From an uncultured Eubacteriales bacterium (GTDB lineage Bacteria > Bacillota > Clostridia > Oscillospirales > Acutalibacteraceae), in the NCBI GenBank assembly GCA_934541115.1, contig CAKTDF010000003.1, forward strand, positions 53,763 through 117,762: a stretch of 64,000 nucleotides of DNA, written 5' to 3'. The position numbers were made by a program, and so were the translations under genes. Shown here one piece after another: positions 1 through 8,021 of this stretch. The notes beneath the pieces are model-generated. The model did no database searches. It was given only the letters and a program-made list of their open reading frames with translations, and was not told where the DNA came from. Each line of letters opens with the position of its first letter. The stretch's first letter is position 1.

Positions 1-2
1 GC

Positions 3-176
3 GTTTATCCGAAGGGCTTTATAATCGGCACGGTTACACAGGTCTGTGAGAGCGAAACCGATTTGACAAGCTATGCCGTCGTGAATCCGGGTGTGGCGAT
101 TGACGGACTTGAAGATGTTTTTGTTATTACGTCTTTCAAAGGACAGGGCGTTGAACAGCTTGAAAACGACGAATAA
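3..176 (+). CDS. mreC: MreC, C-terminal end (partial)
   Basis: Only the last 57 codons lie in the window; the frame is open from base 3 to TAA at 174-176. The translation carries a YPKGFIIGTV segment followed by a VNPGV...LEDVFVIT stretch, which matches the second beta-barrel domain at the end of MreC. MreC is the bitopic scaffold of the Rod complex that links MreB filaments to PBP2 and cell-wall synthesis. Immediately downstream come mreD and a PBP2 gene, the expected order of a cell-shape operon, which strengthens the call on so short a fragment. The start and membrane anchor are outside the window. Confidence 0.85.
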   Translation, partial: VYPKGFIIGTVTQVCESETDLTSYAVVNPGVAIDGLEDVFVITSFKGQGVEQLENDE

Positions 177-203
177 AACCGCTTCGATTCCGGCGGAAAG
201 GAA

Positions 204-761
204 GTGAGAACACCGTTGAAAAGATTTTTTGAAAGCGAAAAGGGCAAAAGATTTATCCAAAGAGCCGTTTTTGCCCTGCTGGTACTTTTGACTGCGCTTT
301 TTCAAAATACAAGAGGTGCGTTGCCTGTGTTCGGAAACGCAAAGGCAATGCCGTTGGTGGTTCTCGCTGCCGTGCTCGGGCTTTTTGAGCGCAGCCTTGC
401 CGGGCTCTTTTTCGGCGCGTTTGCCGGAGCGCTGTGGGACATGGCGTCGGCTGACACTGACGGTTTTTTCACTCTTCTTCTTTGCGTGATCGGTTTTCTG
501 AGCGGAGTGCTCTCAAGCTTTGTTTTGAGGAACAACATTTTTTCGGCTCTTTTGCTTTCGGGTGCGTCAACCGTGCTTTGTCTGCTTTTTCATTGGTTCG
601 GCTTTGTGTACGTCAAGGGCTATGACCCATCGGCAGCTCTGCTTTTAAGTCACTATTTGCCGTCGTGCATATACACGTTCCTTTTCACGTTCATATACTA
701 TTATCTCGTCAGAGGTATTAAAAATGCTCTCACCATACCAAGAAGATTTGAATCTGTTTAA
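204..761 (+). CDS. mreD: Rod shape-determining protein MreD
   Basis: A 185-aa, very hydrophobic protein with about five membrane segments spread along its length, the size and layout of MreD, the membrane component of the Rod (elongasome) complex. It begins 27 bp after mreC, and PBP2 follows. The listed start is GTG at 204, which sits almost on top of the purine-rich AAAGGAAG. An in-frame TTG at 216 would have more normal ribosome-binding spacing, so the true N-terminus may be four residues shorter. MreD is poorly conserved in sequence; the assignment rests on topology and position. Confidence 0.85.
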   Translation: MRTPLKRFFESEKGKRFIQRAVFALLVLLTALFQNTRGALPVFGNAKAMPLVVLAAVLGLFERSLAGLFFGAFAGALWDMASADTDGFFTLLLCVIGFLSGVLSSFVLRNNIFSALLLSGASTVLCLLFHWFGFVYVKGYDPSAALLLSHYLPSCIYTFLFTFIYYYLVRGIKNALTIPRRFESV

Positions 762-767
762 GACAGA

Positions 768-860
768 CTGCGGCGCACGTTTTGTTTGAATTTATTTACG
801 TTATGCCGCACAAAAATTTTGTAAAACCCGATGAAAAATCTTACTGCGTAATTCTCACAT
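768..860. repeat. Dispersed intergenic repeat, copy A (short form)
   Basis: This gap between mreD and PBP2 shares ordered blocks with two other intergenic regions: GCGGCGCACG, then TTGAATTTATT, then ATGCCGCACAAAAATTT, then TGTAAAACCCG and CTGCGTAATTCTCACA. The same blocks in the same order occur at 15160-15314 and 18854-19004. This copy lacks the roughly 30-bp central hairpin block of the other two. Confidence 0.6.
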
Positions 861-909
861 TTCAAATTAAGTTTTCTTTCCCTATATTTTCTGAAAGGAC
901 GGTGACGTT

Positions 910-2940
910 ATGAGAAGAAAAATCAGCAAAAAGCGCGACGCCGCCGTGATTGCATTGATCGCTGTTGTTTTTGCCGCATTCATAGTCAGACTATGGGACA
1001 TTCAGGTCGTCTCTGCGGGAGAAGCAAAAAACACCGCAGTGAAAGCGGTTGAGGTTGACGTTGAACCCGTCCGCGGAGATATTCTTGACCGCAACGGAAA
1101 TATTCTTGCAACAAGCAAGCAGCAGCGCAACGTTGTTTTCAACTATGTCTCATTCCCTAAAAGCAGCGAAAAAGAGGAACGCAACAGAATTATATATGAG
1201 CTTATCACCCTTTTTGAAAAGAATGATGCAGAGTGGGTTGACGAGCTGCCGATAAAGGTCAGCAAAAGCGGAACGCTCAGCTTTAAAAAGAAAAGTGAGA
1301 GCGAAATAGCCTATTTGCGTTCGTCGGCGTTCCTTGACCTCAACCCGTATGCAACCGTTCAAAACTGTTTTGACGCGTTGGTTGAGAGGTATTCGCTTGA
1401 AAGCTACGACACCGCTACGGCAAGAAAGCTTGCGTCGGTCTATTATTCCATGTGGAAGGACGGTTTCAACACGAGCACGCCTTATGCTTTTGCAAAGGAT
1501 GTTTCTGCCTCTCTTGCTTCCTTGATAAAAGAAAAAAGCGCCGAATTTCCGGGTGTTGACGTTCAGGTCAAGTCTATCAGAGCATATCCGGACGGTACTC
1601 TTGCTCCGCACATTCTCGGAGTGGTCGGCGCAATCAGCAGCGAGGAATATGAAGAAAAAAAGGACGACGGTTATACGCTCAATGATACCGTTGGCAAAAA
1701 CGGAATAGAATATGCCTATGAAAGCGAGCTGAAAGGAAAAAAAGGCAAAAAACTTATTACCACCGATTCGGACGGAAACACTACCGAAAAATATACCGTT
1801 TTGCCGCAGAACGGAGATTCGGTTGTTTTGACAATTGACGCCACACTTCAGAAAACGGCGCAGGACGCGCTTTCAAAACTCATAAAGGAAATGCAGAAAA
1901 CCAACCCGGACGCCACTTCCGGCGCAACGGTTGCAATGGACGTCAAAAACGGCGAGGTGCTCGCCTGCGCAAATTATCCGAGCTATAATCTTTCAACGTA
2001 TTCCAAAAACTCGGCAAAGCTCAATGCCGATTCTTCAAAGCCGCTTTGGGACAGGGCGCTGAGAAGTACCTTTACCCCCGGTTCAACGATCAAGCCGGCT
2101 GTTGCAATGGCAGGTCTTGAGGAAAAGATTATTGACTCGGATTTTGTCGTTCGCTGCACCGGAACTTATACTCACTATAAGGACTATCAGCCGGGCTGCA
2201 CAGGTGTTCACGGCAGCCTCAATGTTGTCTCGGCGATTTATCACAGCTGCAACATCTTCTTTTATGAAACGTCCCGTCTGTTGGGTATTGAAAAGCTCAA
2301 CGACTATTTTAAAATGTTCGGTCTCGGAGAAAAAACCGGCGTTGAACTTGCGGAATCCTCGGGTACCGTGGACAGTGTTGAGCTGAGAACGCAAAAAGGC
2401 GAGCTGTGGACTCCCGGTCTTACCATTCAGGCAGGCATCGGTCATGGCGACAATCAGTTCACGCCGATCCAGCTTTGCGCATATGCTTCTGTCATTGCAA
2501 ACAAGGGCGTGCGCAGAAAAGCGCACTTTGTCAGTTCGGTTATGACATCGGATTACAGCCAGACGCTTTATTCTGCAGAAAATCAAGTGCTTTCAACCGC
2601 AGATTTCGGCGACGACAACTGGGCGCTCGTTTATGAGGGAATGCTCCTTGTCGGATCAAAAAGTTATGCAAACTTTTCTTCCGTGGGAGAAACCGTTGCT
2701 GCAAAAACGGGTACTTCAACAGTTGCGCGCGTTGTGAACGGAGTGACCAAAAAACACGATAACGGTCTTATAATTGCTTTTGCGCCGTATGACGACCCGC
2801 AGATCGCGGTTGCCGTTGTTGTTGAGGGCGCGGAAAGCGGCGGTTCAACCGCTCCGGTCGCCGTGGCAATAATGAAACAGTATTTTTCAAAAACAGAGGG
2901 CGAAAAGGCTGCTCAGACCGAGGGCTCACTGCTCAAGTAA
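910..2940 (+). CDS. mrdA: Penicillin-binding protein 2 (elongation-type transpeptidase)
   Basis: A 676-aa class B penicillin-binding protein that cross-links peptidoglycan during side-wall elongation. One N-terminal membrane segment (about residues 13-31) is followed by the PBP dimer domain (VEPVRGDILDRNG) and a transpeptidase domain with all three active-site motifs: S392-T-I-K395, S446-C-N448 and K599-T-G601. It lies between mreD and a MinD-like gene, the classic position of the shape PBP, so mrdA/pbpA rather than ftsI/spoVD is favoured. A GAAAGGACGGTG ribosome-binding region precedes the ATG. A second class B PBP lies at 54530-56110. Confidence 0.93.
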   Translation: MRRKISKKRDAAVIALIAVVFAAFIVRLWDIQVVSAGEAKNTAVKAVEVDVEPVRGDILDRNGNILATSKQQRNVVFNYVSFPKSSEKEERNRIIYELITLFEKNDAEWVDELPIKVSKSGTLSFKKKSESEIAYLRSSAFLDLNPYATVQNCFDALVERYSLESYDTATARKLASVYYSMWKDGFNTSTPYAFAKDVSASLASLIKEKSAEFPGVDVQVKSIRAYPDGTLAPHILGVVGAISSEEYEEKKDDGYTLNDTVGKNGIEYAYESELKGKKGKKLITTDSDGNTTEKYTVLPQNGDSVVLTIDATLQKTAQDALSKLIKEMQKTNPDATSGATVAMDVKNGEVLACANYPSYNLSTYSKNSAKLNADSSKPLWDRALRSTFTPGSTIKPAVAMAGLEEKIIDSDFVVRCTGTYTHYKDYQPGCTGVHGSLNVVSAIYHSCNIFFYETSRLLGIEKLNDYFKMFGLGEKTGVELAESSGTVDSVELRTQKGELWTPGLTIQAGIGHGDNQFTPIQLCAYASVIANKGVRRKAHFVSSVMTSDYSQTLYSAENQVLSTADFGDDNWALVYEGMLLVGSKSYANFSSVGETVAAKTGTSTVARVVNGVTKKHDNGLIIAFAPYDDPQIAVAVVVEGAESGGSTAPVAVAIMKQYFSKTEGEKAAQTEGSLLK

Positions 2941-2974
2941 ATGGCCGCGCAAGGCGGCAGTCAGGAGAGAACAG

Positions 2975-3694
2975 ATGGCAAAAAAAATCGTTTTTGCGTC
3001 CGGAAAGGGCGGAGTAGGCAAAACCTCGGTGGCGGTCGGAATTGCCCGTGCGCTGACCCAGCTTGGCAAAAGCGTTCTGCTTGTTGATTTTGACAATCTG
3101 CGCAGCATTGACCTGCTCGTGGGCGCGGCAGAGTCCGTTGTTTATGACTGGGGAGATGTTTTGCTCGGAAGATGCGGCGAACAGGACGCCGTTTACAGCA
3201 CAGGAGGGCTGAGCATTATGTCCTGCCCGAGAAGGTATGACGCGGCAACGTCAAAGGACGTCGGAACGCTCATACGGTCATTTGACAAGAAGTATGATTA
3301 TATCCTTTGCGACGCGCCTGCCGGGATTGGCAGAGGAATGCACCTTGCGCTCGCCGGCGCCGACAAGGGGATTCTTGTTGCAACGCCGGATTATGTTTGC
3401 GTCAGGGCGGCATTTACCGCTTCGGATGAAATGCTTGAACGCGGAATAAGCGATATCCGTCTCATCATCAACCGCGCGGTCAAAAAGGATATCAAAAGAA
3501 AAAAGATGCTCAACATTGATTCCGTAATTGATTCAACCGCAGTGCGTCTTATAGGCGTGGTTCCGGAGGATCCAAAAATAAGGTTTGGCGCAATGGGCTG
3601 CACCATCTGCAAAAAAGGGCAGCTTTCGTATCCGTCTTTTATGAACATTGCCAAAAGACTTTCGGGCGAAAGCGTTCCGTTGTCGTTTGTCTGA
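2975..3694 (+). CDS. minD: MinD-like P-loop ATPase
   Basis: A 239-aa deviant Walker A ATPase of the MinD/ParA group. The N-terminus has GKGGVGKTS (residues 10-18), followed by the VLLVDFD switch and a DAPAGIG Walker B-like segment. MinD binds the membrane as an ATP dimer and positions division inhibitors. It is shorter than typical MinD (about 265 aa), and its last residues (ending SGESVPLSFV) do not show the obvious basic amphipathic membrane-targeting helix. No minC or minE lies in the window, although mreBCD-minCD is a common Clostridia order; minC may be elsewhere or lost. A CTIC pair near residue 208 is unusual. Promoterless gap to PBP2 (34 bp), so probably co-transcribed. Confidence 0.8.
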   Translation: MAKKIVFASGKGGVGKTSVAVGIARALTQLGKSVLLVDFDNLRSIDLLVGAAESVVYDWGDVLLGRCGEQDAVYSTGGLSIMSCPRRYDAATSKDVGTLIRSFDKKYDYILCDAPAGIGRGMHLALAGADKGILVATPDYVCVRAAFTASDEMLERGISDIRLIINRAVKKDIKRKKMLNIDSVIDSTAVRLIGVVPEDPKIRFGAMGCTICKKGQLSYPSFMNIAKRLSGESVPLSFV

Positions 3695-3832
3695 GGTCTT
3701 GACGCAAAGGTTTTGATGTGTTCCTTGAAAGAATGATTAGAACAGAGCGGGCTGCAATTGATAGGCATTTGTTGCCACAAAGCACCAAAAGGGCGAATTT
3801 TGCACATTTTGTCAAAAATATTGGATTTTTGC

Positions 3833-3861
3833 TTGAATTTCCGCTGTGGTTTTGTTAGAAT
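3833..3861 (+). promoter_or_regulatory. Predicted promoter of the mgsA-like gene
   Basis: TTGAAT and TAGAAT separated by 17 bp, about 68 bp upstream of the start codon in a 234-bp gap that holds no other gene. Confidence 0.55.
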
Positions 3862-3928
3862 AGACAAAGCAAGAGAGATACATAGTAGTTGCAGCTTTCG
3901 GCTGCGGCAGAGGAAGGATTTCTGAAGT

Positions 3929-4330
3929 ATGAATATTGCACTCATTGCCCATGACGCAAAAAAAGAGCTTATGACGCAGTTCTGCATTGCTTATTGCGGA
4001 ACTCTCAGCAAGCATGACCTTTGCGCAACGGGAACAACAGGAAAGCTTGTTGCGGAAGCGACGGGACTCAATATTGTCAGATTCCTCGCAGGATATCAGG
4101 GCGGCGAGGAGCAGATTGCGGCGAGGATCGCCTGCAATGAGATTGACCTTCTCCTCATATTCCGCGATCCGCTCAATCCAAAGCCGGGCGAACCTAACGA
4201 GGCTAATCTTCTGAGGCTTTGCGACGTTCATAATATTCCGGTTGCAACCAATATTGCCACTGCAGAGGCACTTATTCACGCTCTTGAGCGCGGTGACCTC
4301 GATTGGCGTGATATTGTTAATCCTAAATAA
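3929..4330 (+). CDS. mgsA: Methylglyoxal synthase family protein with altered catalytic residues
   Basis: The 133-aa length and the conserved frame (IALIAHD at 3-9, ATGTTG at 33-38, IFRDPLNP at 77-84, IPVATNIATAE) place it in the methylglyoxal synthase family, which converts dihydroxyacetone phosphate to methylglyoxal and phosphate. Aligning by eye to the Escherichia coli enzyme, the phosphate/substrate pocket residues H19 and D20 are kept (H8, D9), as is D91 (D80). However, the catalytic base D71 is E60 (GGEEQ instead of GGDQQ), H98 is G87 and D101 is N90. Loss of several catalytic residues makes the canonical activity uncertain; it may be a paralogue with another phosphate-binding role. Good AGGAAGG ribosome-binding site; own promoter. 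Confidence 0.8.
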   Translation: MNIALIAHDAKKELMTQFCIAYCGTLSKHDLCATGTTGKLVAEATGLNIVRFLAGYQGGEEQIAARIACNEIDLLLIFRDPLNPKPGEPNEANLLRLCDVHNIPVATNIATAEALIHALERGDLDWRDIVNPK

Positions 4331-4334
4331 GCTT

Positions 4335-4364
4335 TAGACAAAACAAAAGTTATTTTAATATTAA
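4335..4364 (+). promoter_or_regulatory. Predicted promoter of the hisS-aspS leader
   Basis: TAGACA and TATTAA with an 18-bp spacer, just after the mgsA-like stop codon and just before the T-box stem I sequence. Confidence 0.5.
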
Positions 4365-4370
4365 AGGCTA

Positions 4371-4590
4371 TGACTGAAAAGAGTAACCGAAGCAAATCCG
4401 CGGCAGAGAGGGGCGCATTAGCTGAAAGCGCCCTGCGGCAACTGTTCGGAGAAGACATTCACGAGCCGGCTTTGTGCCCGTTTTGCCGCGTTAAGGCTTT
4501 TGAGTGGGGCGCGTTTTGCGCTCAATGTGGGTGGTACCGTGGAGCGTTGCTTCATCCCTTTTTTCGGGATAGGCAGCGCTTTTTTGTTTT
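4371..4590 (+). promoter_or_regulatory. T-box leader controlling hisS-aspS
   Basis: The leader contains the hallmark T-box sequence GGGTGGTACCGTGG (4529-4542), followed directly by a rho-independent terminator (AGCG...TGC..ATCCC pairing with GGGAT..GGCAGCGCT, then a T run ending near 4587). Upstream is a stem I: CCGAA pairs with TTCGG (near 4388 and 4445), with the AGTA/GAA specifier-loop elements. The candidate specifier lies in GACATTCAC (4455-4462), which offers both His codons, CAT and CAC. By family knowledge, uncharged tRNA-His binds stem I and the T-box bulge and prevents termination. An open frame crossing this leader is not a gene. Confidence 0.9.
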
Positions 4591-4665
4591 GGGCAATGTC
4601 GCTTTGTTCTTGGCGGGCGGATTGCGCAATTTTGATTACAAATTAACTTCATTCGGAGGTAGAAT

Positions 4666-6015
4666 ATGGCGCTTATCACAAAATCAATCAAGGGTACGCA
4701 GGATACCCTTCCGTCTGAGAGCCACAAGGTGCGTTTTGTTGAACAGACAGCACTTGAGGTTGCAGGAAACTGCGGTTTCAGAGAAATTCGTATACCGGTT
4801 TTTGAACACACGGAGCTTTTTCAGCGCGGCGTGGGAGATACCACGGACGTTGTTCAAAAGGAAATGTATACTTTCCTTGACAAGGGAGAACGTTCAATCA
4901 CTCTGCGCCCGGAGGGCACGGCAGGAGTAGTTCGCTCTTTCCTTGAAAACGGACTTTATAACGAGCCGATGCCGCAAAAGCTTTGCTATCTTGTTTCCTG
5001 CTACCGCTATGAAAAGCCGCAGGCAGGCAGATTGCGCGAGTTCCACCAGTTTGGTCTTGAATGCCTTGGAACTGCCTCTCCGGCTGCCGACGCCGAGGTT
5101 ATCGGAATTGCAAACGACATTTTTAATTTTCTCGGTGTGCGCGGACTGAAGCTTGAAATCAATTCAATCGGCTGCCCAACCTGCCGCAAGGAGTATCATA
5201 AGGCTTTGCGGGAGTACTTTAAAAGCAGAAAGAGCGAGCTTTGCCACACCTGCCTTGACAGACTTGAACGCAATCCAATGAGGATTCTTGACTGCAAAAG
5301 CCCGGTCTGCTCGGAGATTGCAAAGGATGCTCCAAAGGCTCTTGACTATCTTTGCGACGAATGCAGAACTCACTTTGAATCGGTTCAGGCATACCTTAAG
5401 GCAATGGAGATTCCGTTCACTGTTGAGCCGTCGATCGTCAGAGGTCTTGACTATTACACCAAGACGGTGTTTGAGTTCGTTTCAACCGAAATCGGCGCCC
5501 AGGGCACAGTCTGCGGCGGCGGACGGTATGACGGTCTTGTTGAGGAGATCGGCGGCGCGCACACTCCGGCACTCGGATTTGCAATGGGCATTGAAAGGCT
5601 TTTGCTGCTCATGGACAAGCAGGGTCTTCCGTTCCCGGAAAGAGAAAAGTGCAGCCTTTATATTGCAACCATGGGCGAAAGGGCGAGCTTTAAGGCTGCC
5701 TCAATTGCGTCTGCTTTGCGCCGCGAAGGCATTGAGGTTCAGTTTGACGTTGTGGGTCGCTCTGTCAAGGCTCAAATGAAATATGCCAATAAGCTCGGAG
5801 CGGCGTTCACTGTTGTAATCGGTGACAGTGAGCTTGACAGTGGAATCGTAAAGCTCAAAAACATGGAAAGCGGCGAGGAAACGGAAATTGCACTCAGCGA
5901 TTTTGAGGGTGCATTTATGCGCGCGTCTCTCAGCGAGAGCCTCAAAGGTCTTGAGGATCTTGGCGTTGACACGGGAATTGATCTTGACGCAATTATGAAC
6001 GGCAAACTCTTTTAA
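4666..6015 (+). CDS. hisS: Histidyl-tRNA synthetase
   Basis: A 449-aa class II aminoacyl-tRNA synthetase that charges tRNA-His. It shows the KGTQDTLP start, motif 2 around RYEKPQAGRLREFHQFG, the histidine-A peptide GLDYYTKTVFEF, GGGRYDGL, and a C-terminal anticodon-binding domain. It is about 25 residues longer than many bacterial HisRS because of a C-terminal tail after the anticodon-binding domain. CGGAGG lies 8 bp before the ATG. A T-box leader controls it, and aspS follows after 22 bp, the usual Firmicutes hisS-aspS pair. Confidence 0.97.
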   Translation: MALITKSIKGTQDTLPSESHKVRFVEQTALEVAGNCGFREIRIPVFEHTELFQRGVGDTTDVVQKEMYTFLDKGERSITLRPEGTAGVVRSFLENGLYNEPMPQKLCYLVSCYRYEKPQAGRLREFHQFGLECLGTASPAADAEVIGIANDIFNFLGVRGLKLEINSIGCPTCRKEYHKALREYFKSRKSELCHTCLDRLERNPMRILDCKSPVCSEIAKDAPKALDYLCDECRTHFESVQAYLKAMEIPFTVEPSIVRGLDYYTKTVFEFVSTEIGAQGTVCGGGRYDGLVEEIGGAHTPALGFAMGIERLLLLMDKQGLPFPEREKCSLYIATMGERASFKAASIASALRREGIEVQFDVVGRSVKAQMKYANKLGAAFTVVIGDSELDSGIVKLKNMESGEETEIALSDFEGAFMRASLSESLKGLEDLGVDTGIDLDAIMNGKLF

Positions 6016-6037
6016 TTTATATACAGAGGTGTAAAAA

Positions 6038-7822
6038 ATGGACAGAATGACAGGACTTAAAAGAACGGGCTATTGCGGCACGTTCAGTGCAAAAAATATC
6101 GGCGAAACAGCTGTTGTCTGCGGCTGGGTGCAAAAGCAGCGCGACCTCGGTTCGCTCATCTTTGTTGACCTGCGGGACAGAACGGGTATTGTTCAGCTCG
6201 CTTTCGGCGACGCAACGGAAAAGAGCGTTTTTGAAAAAGCGGCTTCGGTTCGCAGCGAGTATGTTCTCATGGCGAAGGGTGTTGTACGCGAGCGTTCTTC
6301 AAAGAATCCGGATATCCCGACGGGTGAAATTGAAATTGACGTGAGCGATCTGCGTATTCTCGGCGAAAGCGAAACACCGCCGTTTGAGATCATTGAAAAT
6401 TGTCCCACGAGCGAGCTGACGAGACTTAAGTACCGTTATCTTGACTTGCGCCGTCCGGATCTTCAGAAGAATATTCTCATGCGCCACAGAATCACAAAGA
6501 TTACGCGCGACTACTTTGATGAGAACGGCTTTGTTGAAATTGAGACACCGATGCTTATTAAGTCAACTCCGGAGGGAGCAAGAGACTTCCTCGTTCCCTC
6601 AAGAATCCACAAGGGCAGCTTTTATGCTCTTCCGCAGTCTCCCCAGCTTTACAAGCAGCTTTCAATGGTTGCCGGTTTTGACCGCTACATGCAGATTGCC
6701 CGCTGCTTTCGTGACGAAGACCTGCGTGCGGACAGACAGCCGGAGTTCACGCAGATTGACGTTGAGATGAGCTTTGTTGAAATGGAAGATGTTCTTTCAA
6801 TGATTGAAGGCTTTATGAAAAAGCTGTTCAAAGAGGCTCTCGGCGTTGATATCAATGAAAAACTGCCGCGCCTGACATATAAAGAGGCTATGGAACGTTA
6901 TGGTTCAGACAAGCCGGATACCCGTTACGGAATGGAAATTTTTGACCTTGCGGACGAGGTTAAGGACTGCGGTTTCGGTGTGTTCTCAAATGCTGTCAAT
7001 AGCGGCGCAAGGGTCTGCGGAATCACTGCAAAGAACGCCTATTCCGTACTCACAAGAAAAGAAATCGATAAGCTCACCGAGTTCGTTAAGGGCATCGGTG
7101 CAAAGGGTATTGCATGGATAAGATACGGTGAGGACGGTTCGGTTGCGTCTTCATTTGCAAAGTTCATGAGTGAAGACGAGATGGCGGCAATTGCAAAGAA
7201 AGCAGGCGCGGAAAAGGGCGACGTTGTTCTTATTATTGCCGACAAGGAGCGCATCACTCTGCCGACGCTCGGCGCGCTGCGTCAGAATATTGCCAAAAAG
7301 CTTGACATTATTCCGCATGATAAATACAATCTCCTGTGGATCGTTGAATTTCCGTTCTTTGACTGGGACGAAGAGCTCGGTCAGTTTGTTGCAATGCACC
7401 ATCCGTTCACCGCTCCGCTTGAGGAATGTCTGCCGTACCTTGAAAGCGACAAAGCCAACGTCAGAGCAACTGCATATGACCTTGTTCTCAACGGCATTGA
7501 GCTTGCCAGCGGTTCAATCAGGATTACGGATCCCGAACTTCAAAAGCGCATTTTTGAACTGCTCGGTCTTTCTGATGAAGAAGCATATGAAAAGTTTGGT
7601 TTCCTCACGGACGCATTTAAATACGGCGCACCTCCGCACGGCGGAATCGGTATCGGTCTTGACAGACTTTGCATGCAGCTGCTCAGACTCGACACCCTGC
7701 GCGATGTTGTTGCTTATCCGAAGGTTCAGAACGCCAGTGAGCCGATGACAAATTGCCCGGCGCTCGTTGACAACGACCAGCTGCGCGAGCTTGGAATTGA
7801 GACTGTTGCAGAAGAAAAGTAA
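6038..7822 (+). CDS. aspS: Aspartyl-tRNA synthetase
   Basis: A 594-aa bacterial-type class IIb synthetase that charges tRNA-Asp. The order is an N-terminal OB-fold anticodon-binding domain (CGWVQKQRDLGSLIFVDLRD), motif 1-2 region (RYLDLRRP; FRDEDLRADRQPEFTQID), the bacterial GAD insertion (about residues 290-420), and motif 3 (GIGIGLDRL). Length is normal for the bacterial form. It probably shares the T-box-controlled transcript of hisS. An AGAGGTG ribosome-binding site precedes the ATG. An asparagine synthetase (asnA) elsewhere in the window makes free Asn from Asp. Confidence 0.97.
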   Translation: MDRMTGLKRTGYCGTFSAKNIGETAVVCGWVQKQRDLGSLIFVDLRDRTGIVQLAFGDATEKSVFEKAASVRSEYVLMAKGVVRERSSKNPDIPTGEIEIDVSDLRILGESETPPFEIIENCPTSELTRLKYRYLDLRRPDLQKNILMRHRITKITRDYFDENGFVEIETPMLIKSTPEGARDFLVPSRIHKGSFYALPQSPQLYKQLSMVAGFDRYMQIARCFRDEDLRADRQPEFTQIDVEMSFVEMEDVLSMIEGFMKKLFKEALGVDINEKLPRLTYKEAMERYGSDKPDTRYGMEIFDLADEVKDCGFGVFSNAVNSGARVCGITAKNAYSVLTRKEIDKLTEFVKGIGAKGIAWIRYGEDGSVASSFAKFMSEDEMAAIAKKAGAEKGDVVLIIADKERITLPTLGALRQNIAKKLDIIPHDKYNLLWIVEFPFFDWDEELGQFVAMHHPFTAPLEECLPYLESDKANVRATAYDLVLNGIELASGSIRITDPELQKRIFELLGLSDEEAYEKFGFLTDAFKYGAPPHGGIGIGLDRLCMQLLRLDTLRDVVAYPKVQNASEPMTNCPALVDNDQLRELGIETVAEEK

Positions 7823-7846
7823 TAACTTTCTGTGAACATGATATTA

Positions 7847-7891
7847 ACAGATGTTAAATATTCCTACGGGTATTTGACATCTGTTTTTTTT
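7847..7891 (+). terminator. Terminator after aspS
   Basis: ACAGATGTTAAATA and TATTTGACATCTGT form a 14-bp stem followed by eight T residues. Confidence 0.85.
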
Positions 7892-7962
7892 AAGGTATAC
7901 TTAAAGTTGGGCTGAGGATGTTGGGTCTTGATTTTTTCAGCTCAAGAGAGATTACAGATATA

Positions 7963-7992
7963 GCCGGCGGAGTCTCACCGGTCTCTGCCGGC
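7963..7992 (+). other. Leader hairpin before the metallophosphoesterase gene
   Basis: GCCGGCGGAG pairs with CTCTGCCGGC around a CACCGG-containing loop, 29 bp before the start codon. No T run follows, so it is a leader structure rather than a terminator. I do not recognise it as a known riboswitch. Confidence 0.4.
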
Positions 7993-8021
7993 ACAGGAAA
8001 AAACACAGAAAGGGGATCACC

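Noticed and set aside
4370..4930. Open frame of 186 codons upstream of and overlapping hisS
   Set aside because: It runs through a T-box leader with terminator and then into hisS in another frame; no ribosome-binding site and no protein-like sequence.
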